Made by a program: the position numbers and the translations under genes. The notes under the pieces were generated by a model, which saw only the letters and a list, made by a program, of their open reading frames with translations, ran no database searches and was not told the DNA's origin. A stretch of DNA of 64,000 nucleotides from Curtobacterium sp. 458 (lineage in GTDB: Bacteria > Actinomycetota > Actinomycetes > Actinomycetales > Microbacteriaceae): NCBI RefSeq assembly GCF_030406605.1, contig NZ_CP129104.1:2072799-2136798 (forward strand). Reading direction: 5' to 3'. Positions 1 through 8,747 of the stretch are shown here, in pieces (positions within the stretch are counted from its first letter, which is position 1; each line of letters begins with the position of its first letter).

Positions 1-1
1 C

Positions 2-439
2 GACCCGGACGTCATCGCGTTCGTCCGGCGCACGGCGGAGCACGCCACCTGGGTGACGTCGGTGTGCACCGGCGCGTTCGTGCTCGGCGCGGCGGGCCTC
101 CTCGCGGGCAAGCGCGCGACGACGCACTGGGCCTCGAAGCCGATGCTCGCGGCGTTCGGCGCGGACCCGGTGGAGCAGCGCATCGTCGACGACGGCGCGG
201 TCGTCACCGCGGCCGGGGTCAGCGCGGGCATCGACATGGCACTCTGGTTGGCCGGTGAACTCGCCGGACAGCCGGCAGCCGAGCGCATCCAGTTGCAGAT
301 CGAGTACGACCCGCAGCCGCCGTTCGACGCCGGGTCGGCCGAGTGGGCGGACGCCAGGGTCGTCACCGAGGCACGCGCTGCGGCCGAGGACGCACGGGGT
401 GAGCGGGTGGCGCGCGCGGCCGCAGCGGTCATCCGCTGA
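2..439 (+). CDS. DJ-1/PfpI-like protein, C-terminal part
   Basis: The window opens inside this gene; the frame is open from base 2 and the true start lies upstream. The visible 145 residues contain TSVCTGAFVLG, in which the Cys sits at the nucleophile-elbow position of DJ-1/PfpI and class I glutamine-amidotransferase-like folds, followed by a THW motif and the segment GVSAGIDMALWL, both usual in this family. No AraC-type HTH follows, so it looks like the stand-alone domain and not a GlxA-type regulator. The C-terminus is a charged Ala/Arg-rich helix. Some relatives are isonitrile hydratases, others proteases or glyoxalases; the substrate cannot be told. It ends 15 bp from the convergent LysR-like gene. 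Confidence 0.8.
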   Translation, partial: DPDVIAFVRRTAEHATWVTSVCTGAFVLGAAGLLAGKRATTHWASKPMLAAFGADPVEQRIVDDGAVVTAAGVSAGIDMALWLAGELAGQPAAERIQLQIEYDPQPPFDAGSAEWADARVVTEARAAAEDARGERVARAAAAVIR

Positions 440-454
440 CGTCGGGGCTGCCGC

Positions 455-1249
<795 letters not shown>

Positions 1250-1256
1250 GCAACCG

Positions 1257-1275
1257 AGCATAGGGGCCGTACCCT
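1257..1275. promoter_or_regulatory. Divergent leaderless promoter pair
   Basis: Only 33 bp separate two divergent start codons. On the minus strand TATGCT (1262-1257) is 7 nt before the ATG at 1249. On the plus strand TACCCT (1270-1275) is 7 nt before the ATG at 1283. Both arrangements put the predicted transcription start at or next to the start codon. The -35 elements would lie within the opposing genes and are not obvious. Confidence 0.5.
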
Positions 1276-1282
1276 GGTGTGC

Positions 1283-1669
1283 ATGGCGCAGGAACAGACC
1301 ATGAAGCCCGAGACGGCCGCGAAGAAGCTCGGCATCCTGCTGTCGGCCGCCCCGGAGTCCTTCCGCGGTGCGCCGGTCAGCAGGACCGCGTTCGACGAAC
1401 TCCGGACCGAGCCGCCGGCGTGGCTCGAGGACCTCCGTCGCGACGGTCCGCACCCGCGACCCGTCGTGGCGCAGAAGCTCGGCGTGTCGATCTCGGGGCT
1501 GAGCCGTGCGGGCATCGACGAGCCGCTGACGACCGCGGAGATCAAGACGCTCCTCCAGGAGAAGCCCGAGTGGCTGGTGCGCGAGCGGGCGACCCAAGCC
1601 GCGGTGCACACCGAGAACGCCCGGGTGAAGCAGGAGCGCGCCGCGAAGGCCGCCCGTTCCGAGGACTGA
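1283..1669 (+). CDS. DUF5997 family protein
   Basis: A 128-residue soluble actinobacterial protein of unknown function. Visible hallmarks are TMKPETAAKKLGILL near the N-terminus, a PPAWLEDLRRDGPHPRP block and the repeated style KLGVSISGL / PLTTAEI / WLVRERATQAAV, which match my memory of DUF5997. The Lys-Leu-Gly/Ser-rich helices resemble a small DNA-binding or adaptor fold, but no catalytic residues stand out. The start is the ATG 7 nt after a TACCCT -10-like hexamer; no Shine-Dalgarno is present, consistent with a leaderless transcript. It pairs divergently with the HTH-less LysR-like gene, which hints at a shared function. Confidence 0.75.
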   Translation: MAQEQTMKPETAAKKLGILLSAAPESFRGAPVSRTAFDELRTEPPAWLEDLRRDGPHPRPVVAQKLGVSISGLSRAGIDEPLTTAEIKTLLQEKPEWLVRERATQAAVHTENARVKQERAAKAARSED

Positions 1670-1685
1670 ACACCTCCGACCGCCC

Positions 1686-2201
1686 ATGACCGCCGTGCAC
1701 GAGACCGTCGCCGACGCGATGCTCGTCGTGCCGCAGTTCGCGTCGGTGTGCTGCATCGTCGGTGACCGCTACCGGCCGCGCATCGGTGTGATCGTCCCGG
1801 CGACCGTGATGCTCGGGGCGATGCTGCTCCCGGTCGTGCACGCGGGCGCGGTGTGGACGCTCCTCGCCGCGACCGTCCTCCTGCTGCTCGCGCCGCTCCC
1901 GGTGGTGCGACGCCGTCGGCAGGACGGGCGCCGCGCAGAACCGATGGACGTGCACCGCGCGCTCTCGGCTGTCGTGATGGCCGGGATGCTCCTGATGGGC
2001 CACGCGACCGGTGCCGTCGACGGACACGCTGGTCACGGCATCGCGCTCACGGCGGTGCTCGGCGCCGGCGTGATCGGCTACTGCGCGTTCAGTGGGTGGC
2101 TCCTCCGGTACGAGTGGGCGCAGGAGGACCGCCGGGCGGTCCGGAGCGGCGAGGTCTTCGCGATGACCGTCGCCGTGGTCGGCATGACCCTCGCGATGTA
2201 G
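1686..2201 (+). CDS. Small polytopic membrane protein, unknown function
   Basis: A 171-residue protein with about four or five hydrophobic segments: residues 35-50 (VIVPATVMLGAMLLPVV), 55-75, 95-110, 120-140 and 155-170. A basic loop RRRRQDGRR follows the second segment. The second half has scattered His residues (GHATGAVDGHAGHG) that could bind metal; this is inference only. The overall look resembles actinobacterial DUF5134-type proteins, but I cannot assign it firmly. It begins 16 bp after the DUF5997 gene, likely in the same transcript, and ends 3 bp from the convergent holin-superfamily gene. Confidence 0.6.
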   Translation: MTAVHETVADAMLVVPQFASVCCIVGDRYRPRIGVIVPATVMLGAMLLPVVHAGAVWTLLAATVLLLLAPLPVVRRRRQDGRRAEPMDVHRALSAVVMAGMLLMGHATGAVDGHAGHGIALTAVLGAGVIGYCAFSGWLLRYEWAQEDRRAVRSGEVFAMTVAVVGMTLAM

Positions 2202-2204
2202 CGG

Positions 2205-2659
2205 TCAGTCGCGCGTCGACTCGTCGGTCGTCCGCGCGACGCGGTCATCCGTGACGCGGTCCTTCGTGACACGGTCCTTCGCGGCGCGGATGGTGTCCTT
2301 CGGCACGGGTGGCACGCCACGGCGGATGCCCCGGACCCCGACGGCCGCGAGGACCCCCGTCACGATCGCGAACACGACGAGCGTGATCCCGGTCGCCGCC
2401 CAGACCGGGAGCGCGAGCGCGAGGAGGGCCACCAGGAACCCCGCCAGCAGGACGAGCGTGGTCAGCGCGAACGCGACCGCCGCGCCGGTGAGCACCAGGC
2501 CGGTCCTCGCGCTCTTCGCGCGGGCGCCGACCTCTCGGCGGGCGGCGGCGACCTCCTCGCGGACGGCGCGCAGGAGCGGCTCGAGGCTCGCTGCACGAGG
2601 CCGGCGGTGAGCGAGTCGCGGGTGGACGGCTTGCCGCCGTCGTGGTCGTCGGTGCTCAC
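2205..2659 (-). pseudogene. Holin-superfamily (DUF1469-like) membrane protein with apparent frameshift
   Basis: Two minus-strand frames together give one recognisable protein. From a GTG at 2659 the first frame reads an acidic N-terminus (DDHDGGKPSTRDSLTAGLVQ). After about 2586-2592 the continuation is found in another frame: SLEPLLRAVREEVAAARREV, then GARAKSARTG, two transmembrane helices (LTTLVLLAGFLVALLALALP and ITLVVFAIVTGVLAAVG) and the tail PPVPKDTIRAAKDRVTKDRV. This is the standard layout of the actinobacterial phage-holin-superfamily III proteins of about 140-150 residues. The second frame has no ATG, GTG or TTG before 2495, so it cannot start alone with a full domain. Inserting one base near 2588 restores a single frame. 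It could be a true mutation or a sequencing error. Confidence 0.65.
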
Positions 2660-2751
2660 GGGGGCTCCTCGTCGTCGGCGCGTCGGGCGCGCGTCACGGT
2701 CAGTGTCCGGCCACGCTACGCGCGGCTCCCAGCGCGCGGTACCGTCGTGGC

Positions 2752-3294
2752 ATGTCCGAACGTGCCGCTCGCCGTCCCGACCCCAGCCCGCGGTTCGACG
2801 AGGTCGACGAGCGCATCCTCTGGACCCTCGCCGAGGACGCCCGCATCCCGAACAACCGGCTCGCCGCGGCCGTCGGCATCGCCCCGTCGACGTGCCTCGC
2901 TCGTGTCCGTGCCCTCGAGGACGCCGGGGTGGTCCGCGGCTACCGGGCCGACGTCGACGTCGCGCGGCTCGGGTTCTCGATCGAGGCGATGGTCTCGGTC
3001 CGCGTCCACGCCGCCGCACGGCACGAGCTCCGGGAGTTCGCGAAGCGGTTGCTGCGGGTACCCGTCGTGCAGGACGTGTCGTTCCTCGCGGGTGACAAGG
3101 ACTTCCTCGTGCACATCGCGTGCACGTCCACCGAGCAGCTCCGGGACTTCGTGGCCGACGAGCTGAGCGGGGACCCGTCCGTGGCGACCACCCAGACGAA
3201 CATCGTGTTCGAGCGGCTCGTGGCGGACCGGACGCACCAGGGGCGGTCGTTCGACGAGCTCCGTCGTTGGCGTGCGGAGCGGTCTAGCGGGTGA
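2752..3294 (+). CDS. Lrp/AsnC family transcriptional regulator
   Basis: The 180-residue protein has an N-terminal AsnC-type HTH (about residues 15-65; DEVDERILWTLAEDARIPNN and VGIAPSTCLARVRALEDAGV) and a C-terminal RAM/alpha-beta ligand-binding domain (about 75-160, with VVQDVSFLAGDKDFLVHI). Lrp-type proteins bind DNA as dimers or octamers and usually sense amino acids; the ligand here is unknown. A TACCGT hexamer at 2740-2745 lies 6 nt before the ATG, so the mRNA is probably leaderless. It overlaps the convergent acetyltransferase gene by 11 bp at the 3' ends. No adjacent amino-acid transporter reveals its target. Confidence 0.93.
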   Translation: MSERAARRPDPSPRFDEVDERILWTLAEDARIPNNRLAAAVGIAPSTCLARVRALEDAGVVRGYRADVDVARLGFSIEAMVSVRVHAAARHELREFAKRLLRVPVVQDVSFLAGDKDFLVHIACTSTEQLRDFVADELSGDPSVATTQTNIVFERLVADRTHQGRSFDELRRWRAERSSG

Positions 3295-3715
3295 GGGTCA
3301 TCGGGATGTGCGGGATCCGGTCCTCGGAGTACGGCGCTCCGGAGCGGACGAAGCCGAACCGGCCGTAGAAGTCCTCGAGGTGCTCCTGCGCTCCGAGGAG
3401 GATCCGCGGGGCACGGGCCTCGGCGATCGCTGCCTCGATGAGCCGCCCGGCGAGCCCGTGTCCGCGGGCGTGCCGAGCGGTGGCCACGCGGCCGATCCGC
3501 TCGCTGCCGTCCGGTTCGCGGAGCAGCCGCACCGTCGCGTCGACCGATCCGCGTCCCGCCCAGAACTGCACCGTGCCCGGCTCGAGGTCGCGCCCGTCGA
3601 TGTCGTCGTACGCGGCGCCCTGCTCGACCACGAAGACGTCCTGCCGCAGACGGAGGATCTCGTGCAGCGTCACGGGGTCGAGGTTGCGGGTCGGAGCGCT
3701 GAAGATCGGGACCAC
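3284..3715 (-). CDS. GNAT family N-acetyltransferase, ElaA-like
   Basis: The protein has the ElaA-type GNAT signature LHEILRLRQDVFVVEQ near the N-terminus, YDDIDGRDLEPGTVQFW, then the acetyl-CoA pyrophosphate-binding stretch [20 protein letters not shown] and FYGRFGFV near the C-terminus. I chose the GTG at 3715 because AGGAAAGG precedes it by about 6 nt, giving 143 residues; a longer form starting at 3742 is possible. It transfers an acetyl group from acetyl-CoA to an unknown amine acceptor. It is convergent with the Lrp gene (11-bp overlap). Confidence 0.88.
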   Translation of the reverse strand: MVPIFSAPTRNLDPVTLHEILRLRQDVFVVEQGAAYDDIDGRDLEPGTVQFWAGRGSVDATVRLLREPDGSERIGRVATARHARGHGLAGRLIEAAIAEARAPRILLGAQEHLEDFYGRFGFVRSGAPYSEDRIPHIPMTLTR

Positions 3716-3826
3716 TGCCGGCCTTTCCTGACGTTTCCCCACGAAAAGGGATGCGAACTCGGGCGGACGGGCGTACCGTACCGAGCAACCACTCTACGTG
3801 CGCAGCCAGGATCAGGAGGTGAGCGC

Positions 3827-5152
3827 ATGGATCAGGCGATGCGTGCACCCCTGAGCACGCTGGTCCGGTACGTCCTGCTGGGCGTCGGGCTCGCTGCTGC
3901 CCTCGTGCTGCTCACCCTCGTCTTCGGCGTCCGGTCCGCTTCGGCGTCGACCGCCGCCCCGACGTCCGCCGCGTCCACCAGCGACCGGCCGGGTCTGCTC
4001 GGCGGGGTCACGGAAGGCCTCGGATCGACCGTGCAGGGCGTCACCCGCGGCGTCGGTTCGGTCGTCGGCGAGGTGGTCGACCCCGTCCGCACCGCCGTCG
4101 CCCCGAAGCCCCCGGCGCAGCACCCGGCTCCCGGTCCCGCGGCTCCGGCTCCGGCGCCCGCGGCGCAGCCGGTTCCCACTGCCCAGCCGGCGCAGGCCGC
4201 TGCCCGACCGGCAACCGCGGAGCCCGCTCCGGCACCCGCGAAGCCCGCTCCGGCACCGGCCGCGCCCGTCCACAAGCCGGCACCGGCGCCCGCCGCGCAC
4301 GCACCCGCCGAGCCCGCAGCACCGGCTCCCGCACCGACGTCCACGGCGGGCTCCGCGGCCGAGGCGACCAGTGCCTCCCGGCCGCTGACCGGCCCGCTCG
4401 CGACGGCACTGCGCCCCGTCACGGGAGCCGTGCAGGACCTCACCGACGCACGCCCCGTGACCGGGCTCGTGGACGCTCTCGACCGCGTCGTCGCCGGACT
4501 CCCGGTCGTCGGACCGGTCGCCGGCGACGGTGCCCTCGGGACCGTCACGGCACCCGTCACCGGGCTCGTCGACGACACGCTCGGTGGCGTCGGCGGCACG
4601 GTCGGCGACCTCCCCGGCGTGGTCGACGGCACGGTCCCACTCACGCCCGGAGGCGCGCTCCCGCCGCTCGACGGCGCGCAGCCGCCGGTCGCGACCCTCC
4701 CTGGAGGCACGACCCCCGTCACCGGGACCGGCCTGCCCCCGGTGGGCAGCGGCTCCGGAGCCCCCGCGGTCGCGACCACGCCAGCGCCGTCCTCCGTGCC
4801 CCAGGCCGGGTCGGCCGACGCTGCGGCAACGACCACGTCACCGGTCGCGGCGGTTCGGGTCCCCGCGGCCGGTGACGCGTCCCTCGGTGCCGCGCCGACG
4901 ACCTCCGTGGTCGTGGACGGGCGCGCGCTCCTCGTCCCGGAGGGTGGTGCCCCCGTGCACCTGCCGGCCGACGGCCCCGCCGCGACCGGCACCCCCGGTG
5001 GTGCCACGGGTGGCTCGTCGATCACCGCGCCGGTCGGCACGACCGCCGGTTCGGACGCCCAGTTCTCCCTCGCCGCGGGGTCACGCGGTTCCCTCGCCGA
5101 CGACGTGGTCCCCGCGTCCCTCGTCGGCGACCACGACGTCGCCCCTGACTGA
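3827..5152 (+). CDS. Secreted Pro/Ala-rich low-complexity surface protein
   Basis: The ATG at 3827 follows a strong AGGAGGT (3814-3820). The 441-residue product has an N-terminal hydrophobic export segment (YVLLGVGLAAALVLLTLVFG, about residues 12-31) ending near SASA. A helix-breaking region follows with GLGSTVQGVTRGVGSVVGEV, then Pro/Ala repeats (PAPAPAAQPVPTAQPAQ and similar, about 95-190), then alternating PVTGxV/LPVVGPV-type motifs (about 200-290) and a Thr/Gly/Ala tail. No catalytic domain or LPxTG-like anchor is visible. The composition fits a cell-wall-spanning or matrix protein. It lies 91 bp upstream of the repeat protein below, probably co-expressed. The string GTGCCTCCCGGCCG (4371-4384) is a half-copy of the dispersed palindrome family inside the coding sequence. 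Confidence 0.8.
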   Translation: MDQAMRAPLSTLVRYVLLGVGLAAALVLLTLVFGVRSASASTAAPTSAASTSDRPGLLGGVTEGLGSTVQGVTRGVGSVVGEVVDPVRTAVAPKPPAQHPAPGPAAPAPAPAAQPVPTAQPAQAAARPATAEPAPAPAKPAPAPAAPVHKPAPAPAAHAPAEPAAPAPAPTSTAGSAAEATSASRPLTGPLATALRPVTGAVQDLTDARPVTGLVDALDRVVAGLPVVGPVAGDGALGTVTAPVTGLVDDTLGGVGGTVGDLPGVVDGTVPLTPGGALPPLDGAQPPVATLPGGTTPVTGTGLPPVGSGSGAPAVATTPAPSSVPQAGSADAAATTTSPVAAVRVPAAGDASLGAAPTTSVVVDGRALLVPEGGAPVHLPADGPAATGTPGGATGGSSITAPVGTTAGSDAQFSLAAGSRGSLADDVVPASLVGDHDVAPD

Positions 5153-5192
5153 GATCGGTGCGCCTGTCCGCCACGGCAGGCACGCACACACC

Positions 5193-5214
5193 CCCGACCG
5201 TCACCACGGTCGGG
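5193..5214 (+). other. Hairpin between the two surface-protein genes
   Basis: A 9-bp perfect inverted repeat, CCCGACCGT / ACGGTCGGG, with loop CACC. No T-tract follows. It may act as an attenuating or mRNA-stabilising hairpin 29 bp ahead of the next ATG. Confidence 0.5.
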
Positions 5215-5243
5215 AACCGATCTCGATCAGGGAGTGAACGACC

Positions 5244-7238
5244 ATGAACAAGTACGTCTCGAGAGGGCTCTGGTTCGCCCTCTTCGTCGGCGGCCTGACC
5301 CTCGGGGGAGCGGCGGCAGCGAACGCCGCGACGACCTCCGGAGCGGACGGAGCCGTCTCGGGCACACAGGTCGCCCCGTCCGTCGACGCACCGGTGTCCG
5401 TCACCGGCAACGCGCTCGGCGTCCTCGGCGACGCGATTTCGACGGCGACCGGGTCCGGCGCTGCGTCGACCCCGGCACCCGCGGCTCCGGCATCCTCGGC
5501 TCCGGCAGCTCCGGCTCCGGTCACCTCGGGGGCGGACGGCGCCGCCTCGGGGACGCAGGTCGCTCCGGCGGTGAGCCTCCCGGTGACCGTGTCCGGCAAC
5601 GCCGTCGGGGTCGCAGGCGATGCGTCCTCGGCGACCGCTCCGGCTCCGGCACCCTCGGCTCCTGCGCCTGCGCCTGCGCCGACCACGTCGGGCGCGGACG
5701 GCACGGCCTCGGGCACGCAGATCGCCCCGGACGTGGACGTCCCGGTGACCGTGTCCGGCAACGCCGTCGGGGTCGCGGGCGATGCGTCCTCGGCGACCGC
5801 TCCGGCGGCTCCGGCTGCGGACTCGTCCGCTTCGGCCCCGACGACGTCCGGCGCGGACGGCACCGCCTCGGGCACGCAGGTCGCACCGGTCGTGTCCGTG
5901 CCGGTGACGGTTTCGGGCAACGGGATCGGCGTCCTCGGTGACGGTGCGGCCTCCGGCTCGACGACCACGACGCCGGTCGGGACGGGGACGGGCACGGGAG
6001 CCCCGACGCCGACCACGGACGGTTCCGACGGGCTGCTCTCCGGCACGCAGGTCGGTGGCCTCGTGTCGGTGCCCGTGACGATCTCCGGGAACGGGATCGG
6101 GGTCGTCGGTGACGGCACGAGCTCGGGTTCGACGGCTGGTTCGGGTTCGTCGGGTTCGGTCCCGTCGGCCGGTGGGACGACGGATGGTTCGGACGGCATC
6201 GGTTCGGGGACGCAGGTCTCCCCGGTGATCAGCCTGCCGATCAGCGTCGGCGGGAACGGGATCGGGGTCGTCGGGGACGGCACGAGCTCGGGTTCGACGT
6301 CCGGCACGGGTTCGTCGGGTTCGGTCCCGTCGGCCGGTGGGACGACGGATGGTTCGGACGGCATCGGTTCGGGGACGCAGGTCTCCCCGGTGATCAGCCT
6401 GCCGGTCACCATCGGTGACAACGGGATCGGCATCATCGGTGACGGCGCGAGCTCGGGTTCGACGTCCGGCACGGGTTCGACCGGTTCGGTCCCGTCGGCC
6501 GGTGGGACGACGGACGGTTCGGACGGCATCGGTTCGGGGACGCAGGTCTCCCCGGTGATCAGCCTGCCGGTCACCATCGGCGGCAACGGGATCGGCATCA
6601 TCGGTGACGGCGCGAGCTCGGGTTCGACGGCTGGTTCGGGTTCGTCGGGTTCGGTCCCGTCGGCCGGTGGGACGACGGATGGTTCGGACGGCATCGGTTC
6701 GGGGACGCAGGTCTCCCCGGTGATCAGCCTGCCGATCAGCGTCGGCGGGAACGGGATCGGCATCATCGGTGACGGCACCAGCACGATCACGACCCCGGGT
6801 GACGGTACCGACCCCGGGACGGGCACCGACCCCGGGACCGGCACGGACCCTGGTGACGGCACCGACCCCGGGACGGGCACCGACCCCGGGACGGGTACGG
6901 ACCCGGGTGACGGCACCGACCCCGGGACCGGCACGACCCCCGGGACCGGGACCGGGACCGGAACCGGCACGACGCCCGGATCCGGCACCGGGACGACCAC
7001 CGGTTCGGCGCCCGTGACGGCGACCGTCCCGGTGACCGCAGCCGCCGTGACGGCGGCGACCAGCGCCTCCCGGCCGGCGACGGTCGCAGCGGTGACCGCC
7101 GCCGCGGCCACCGCGTCCGGGAGCACCGCGACGGGCCTGGCCTACACGGGCGCGGCGTCGCCGACGCTGCCGCTGACCGCCGCGCTGCTGCTGCTCCTCG
7201 CCGGAGCCGGCGTGCTCACGCTGCGTCGTCGGCACTGA
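5244..7238 (+). CDS. Chaplin-like nine-repeat surface protein with LAYTG sorting signal
   Basis: A 664-residue exported protein. Residues 1-28 form a signal peptide ending ANA. Residues about 29-513 hold nine repeats with core SGTQVxPxVSxPVTVSGNGIGV, preceded by TTSGADG or TTDGSDG and separated by Ser/Ala/Gly/Pro linkers. The cores resemble the chaplin consensus (SGN..QVPVHVPVN.CGN.V.VIG) without the Cys pair. Residues about 516-585 are GTGTDP/GDGTDP repeats, probably a wall spacer. The C-terminus is LAYTG (632-636), a hydrophobic helix and RRRH: the LAxTG signal used by class E sortases. Repeats 5-9 are almost identical at DNA level. It follows the Pro/Ala-rich gene and ends before a strong hairpin. 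The likely role is a surface coat, adhesin or amyloid-like layer; this is inference. Confidence 0.85.
   Translation: MNKYVSRGLWFALFVGGLTLGGAAAANAATTSGADGAVSGTQVAPSVDAPVSVTGNALGVLGDAISTATGSGAASTPAPAAPASSAPAAPAPVTSGADGAASGTQVAPAVSLPVTVSGNAVGVAGDASSATAPAPAPSAPAPAPAPTTSGADGTASGTQIAPDVDVPVTVSGNAVGVAGDASSATAPAAPAADSSASAPTTSGADGTASGTQVAPVVSVPVTVSGNGIGVLGDGAASGSTTTTPVGTGTGTGAPTPTTDGSDGLLSGTQVGGLVSVPVTISGNGIGVVGDGTSSGSTAGSGSSGSVPSAGGTTDGSDGIGSGTQVSPVISLPISVGGNGIGVVGDGTSSGSTSGTGSSGSVPSAGGTTDGSDGIGSGTQVSPVISLPVTIGDNGIGIIGDGASSGSTSGTGSTGSVPSAGGTTDGSDGIGSGTQVSPVISLPVTIGGNGIGIIGDGASSGSTAGSGSSGSVPSAGGTTDGSDGIGSGTQVSPVISLPISVGGNGIGIIGDGTSTITTPGDGTDPGTGTDPGTGTDPGDGTDPGTGTDPGTGTDPGDGTDPGTGTTPGTGTGTGTGTTPGSGTGTTTGSAPVTATVPVTAAAVTAATSASRPATVAAVTAAAATASGSTATGLAYTGAASPTLPLTAALLLLLAGAGVLTLRRRH
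6040..6780 (+). repeat. Near-identical tandem coding repeats (repeats 5-9 of the chaplin-like protein)
   Basis: Units of roughly 130-150 bp repeat nearly unchanged, for example the blocks reading GACGACGGATGGTTCGGACG and CAGGTCTCCCCGGTGATCAG recur around 6178, 6343, 6508 and 6670. Linker codons differ by a few bases (GCTGGTTCG versus TCCGGCACG). Earlier repeats (1-4) are more diverged, so the 3' copies look recently amplified and could vary in number by slippage or recombination. Confidence 0.85.
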
Positions 7239-7264
7239 CCGGACGGGCCAGCGACCCCGCGGTC

Positions 7265-7297
7265 GCGCCGGGACCACCTCCGAGGTGGTCCCGGCGC
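7265..7297 (+). terminator. Strong hairpin after the surface-protein operon
   Basis: A 15-bp perfect stem, GCGCCGGGACCACCT paired with its reverse complement, closes a CCG loop. It sits 27 bp after the stop codon. There is no clear T-tract, which is common for actinobacterial terminators. Confidence 0.75.
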
Positions 7298-7427
7298 ACC
7301 GCGCTGCCCGCCGGACGTCCACCTGTGAGCGAACCGGACGGACTCTGGAAGGTGGTGATGCTGATCCTGTGAGCAGTGGAAGCGGCTCGGCGGCTGGTCG
7401 GCAGCCGGCCGGGGCCACGATTGGCAC

Positions 7428-8747
7428 GTGCTCCACGAACTCCTGCGCCTCAAGATCACGGACAGTGACGTCCTCGTCCCGGTGGACGTCATCGCCGGCC
7501 TCCTCGTGCTCTGGGCGCTCGTCGTTCGACCGTGGTCGCTCTCGCGGTTCCTCGTCCGGATCGCCGCCATGGGCGTCGGAGCCGTCGTGGGGCTCGGCCT
7601 CGTGTGGTGGTTCGGCGACGTGCAGGACGCGTTCGGCGTCGCCTTCACGCCGATCACCCGGATGTGGGTGGCCTTCGCGGTCGCCGCCGTCGCGCTCCTC
7701 GTCACGGTCGCGGTGCAGGGCGGATGGGGGCGTCGGGTGATCGCGCTCACGGCGGCGGGAGCGGTCGTCCTCGCGGCCGGGCTCGGCGTCAACGTGGACT
7801 TCGGGTTCTACAAGGACATCCAGCAGGCGCTCGTCACGAATCCCTACCCCTACAAGGACCTGCCGGTGCTCGCGACGGGACCGACGACCCGGCCCGCCCT
7901 CGACCCGTCTGGGTGGCACGCCCCCGCGGGCATGCCGGCGAAGGGCGAGGCGATCAGCGTCCGGATCCCCGCGACGGTGTCGCACTTCCACGCGCGGAAG
8001 GCCGTCGTCTGGTTGCCCCCGGCAGCACGGACAGCGCACCCGCCGACGCTCCCCGTGATCGTCGCGCTCTCCGGGCAGCCGGGCGAGCCGTCCGACCTGT
8101 TCCAGACGGGCGACATGGGGCGCTTCCTCGACCGCTACGCTGCTGCCCACGACGGGCTGGCCCCGATCGTGGTGTCGCCCGACCAGCTCGGCGCGCCGAA
8201 CCGCAACCCGATGTGCGTCGACTCCCGCCGCCTCGGCCGGAGCGAGACCTACGTGATGACCGACACCGTCGACTGGATCCGGAAGCACCTCCCGGTGGCC
8301 GCGGCCCCGTCGGGGTGGGCCGTCGCCGGGTTCTCCGAGGGGGCGACCTGCGCGATGCAGTTCTCCTCCGAGTTCCCCGACGTGTTCGGCTCGGCGCTCG
8401 CCATATCGAGCGAGCCCGCACCGCTGACCGGGAGCGCCGCGAACAGCATCAAGGTGGCGTTCGACGGTTCCGCGGCGAAGTACCGGGCAGCGGCGCCCGC
8501 AGCGCTCATGGCGGCGCACGGGCACTACGTCGACCACCTCACGGTGTTCGGCGTCGGGCAGGACGACGCGCCGTACCGGCGGTCGACCGCGATGCTCGAC
8601 GCCGCCGCGCGCAAGGTGGGCATCACGACCGAGGTCATCGTCTCGCCCGGCTCCGCGCACGACTGGAACACCGTGCGGTACGTCCTCGCGCACGGACTCC
8701 CGACGGTGATCGCCCACCTCGGCCTCCCCGCGAGCGGTGCCCTGTGA
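7428..8747 (+). CDS. Membrane-anchored alpha/beta hydrolase, candidate aminoacyl-PG hydrolase
   Basis: The 439-residue protein has about four N-terminal transmembrane helices (residues 15-130) followed by an extracellular esterase domain. The nucleophile motif GFSEG lies in VAGFSEGATCAMQFS, the region LPVIVALSGQPG resembles the oxyanion strand, and SPGSAHDWNTVR supplies the likely catalytic His. The fold is like Ag85/esterase D hydrolases. Its 4-bp overlap (GTGA) with the MprF-type synthase downstream implies translational coupling. AhyD-type hydrolases that remove amino acids from phosphatidylglycerol are known to sit beside such synthases, so this is the favoured role; a general esterase is the alternative. 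The GTG at 7428 has no clear Shine-Dalgarno. Confidence 0.8.
   Translation: MLHELLRLKITDSDVLVPVDVIAGLLVLWALVVRPWSLSRFLVRIAAMGVGAVVGLGLVWWFGDVQDAFGVAFTPITRMWVAFAVAAVALLVTVAVQGGWGRRVIALTAAGAVVLAAGLGVNVDFGFYKDIQQALVTNPYPYKDLPVLATGPTTRPALDPSGWHAPAGMPAKGEAISVRIPATVSHFHARKAVVWLPPAARTAHPPTLPVIVALSGQPGEPSDLFQTGDMGRFLDRYAAAHDGLAPIVVSPDQLGAPNRNPMCVDSRRLGRSETYVMTDTVDWIRKHLPVAAAPSGWAVAGFSEGATCAMQFSSEFPDVFGSALAISSEPAPLTGSAANSIKVAFDGSAAKYRAAAPAALMAAHGHYVDHLTVFGVGQDDAPYRRSTAMLDAAARKVGITTEVIVSPGSAHDWNTVRYVLAHGLPTVIAHLGLPASGAL

Noticed and set aside
2205..2659. Holin-like gene considered as a prophage remnant
   Set aside because: This superfamily is common as a chromosomal membrane protein in actinobacteria, and no phage gene, integrase or attachment site is near.
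5022..8717. A minus-strand open frame of more than 1200 codons opposite the chaplin-like gene and the hydrolase
   Set aside because: Its apparent repeats (RTRADRR-like) are only the reverse reading of the real repeats. No start signals and no recognisable domain.
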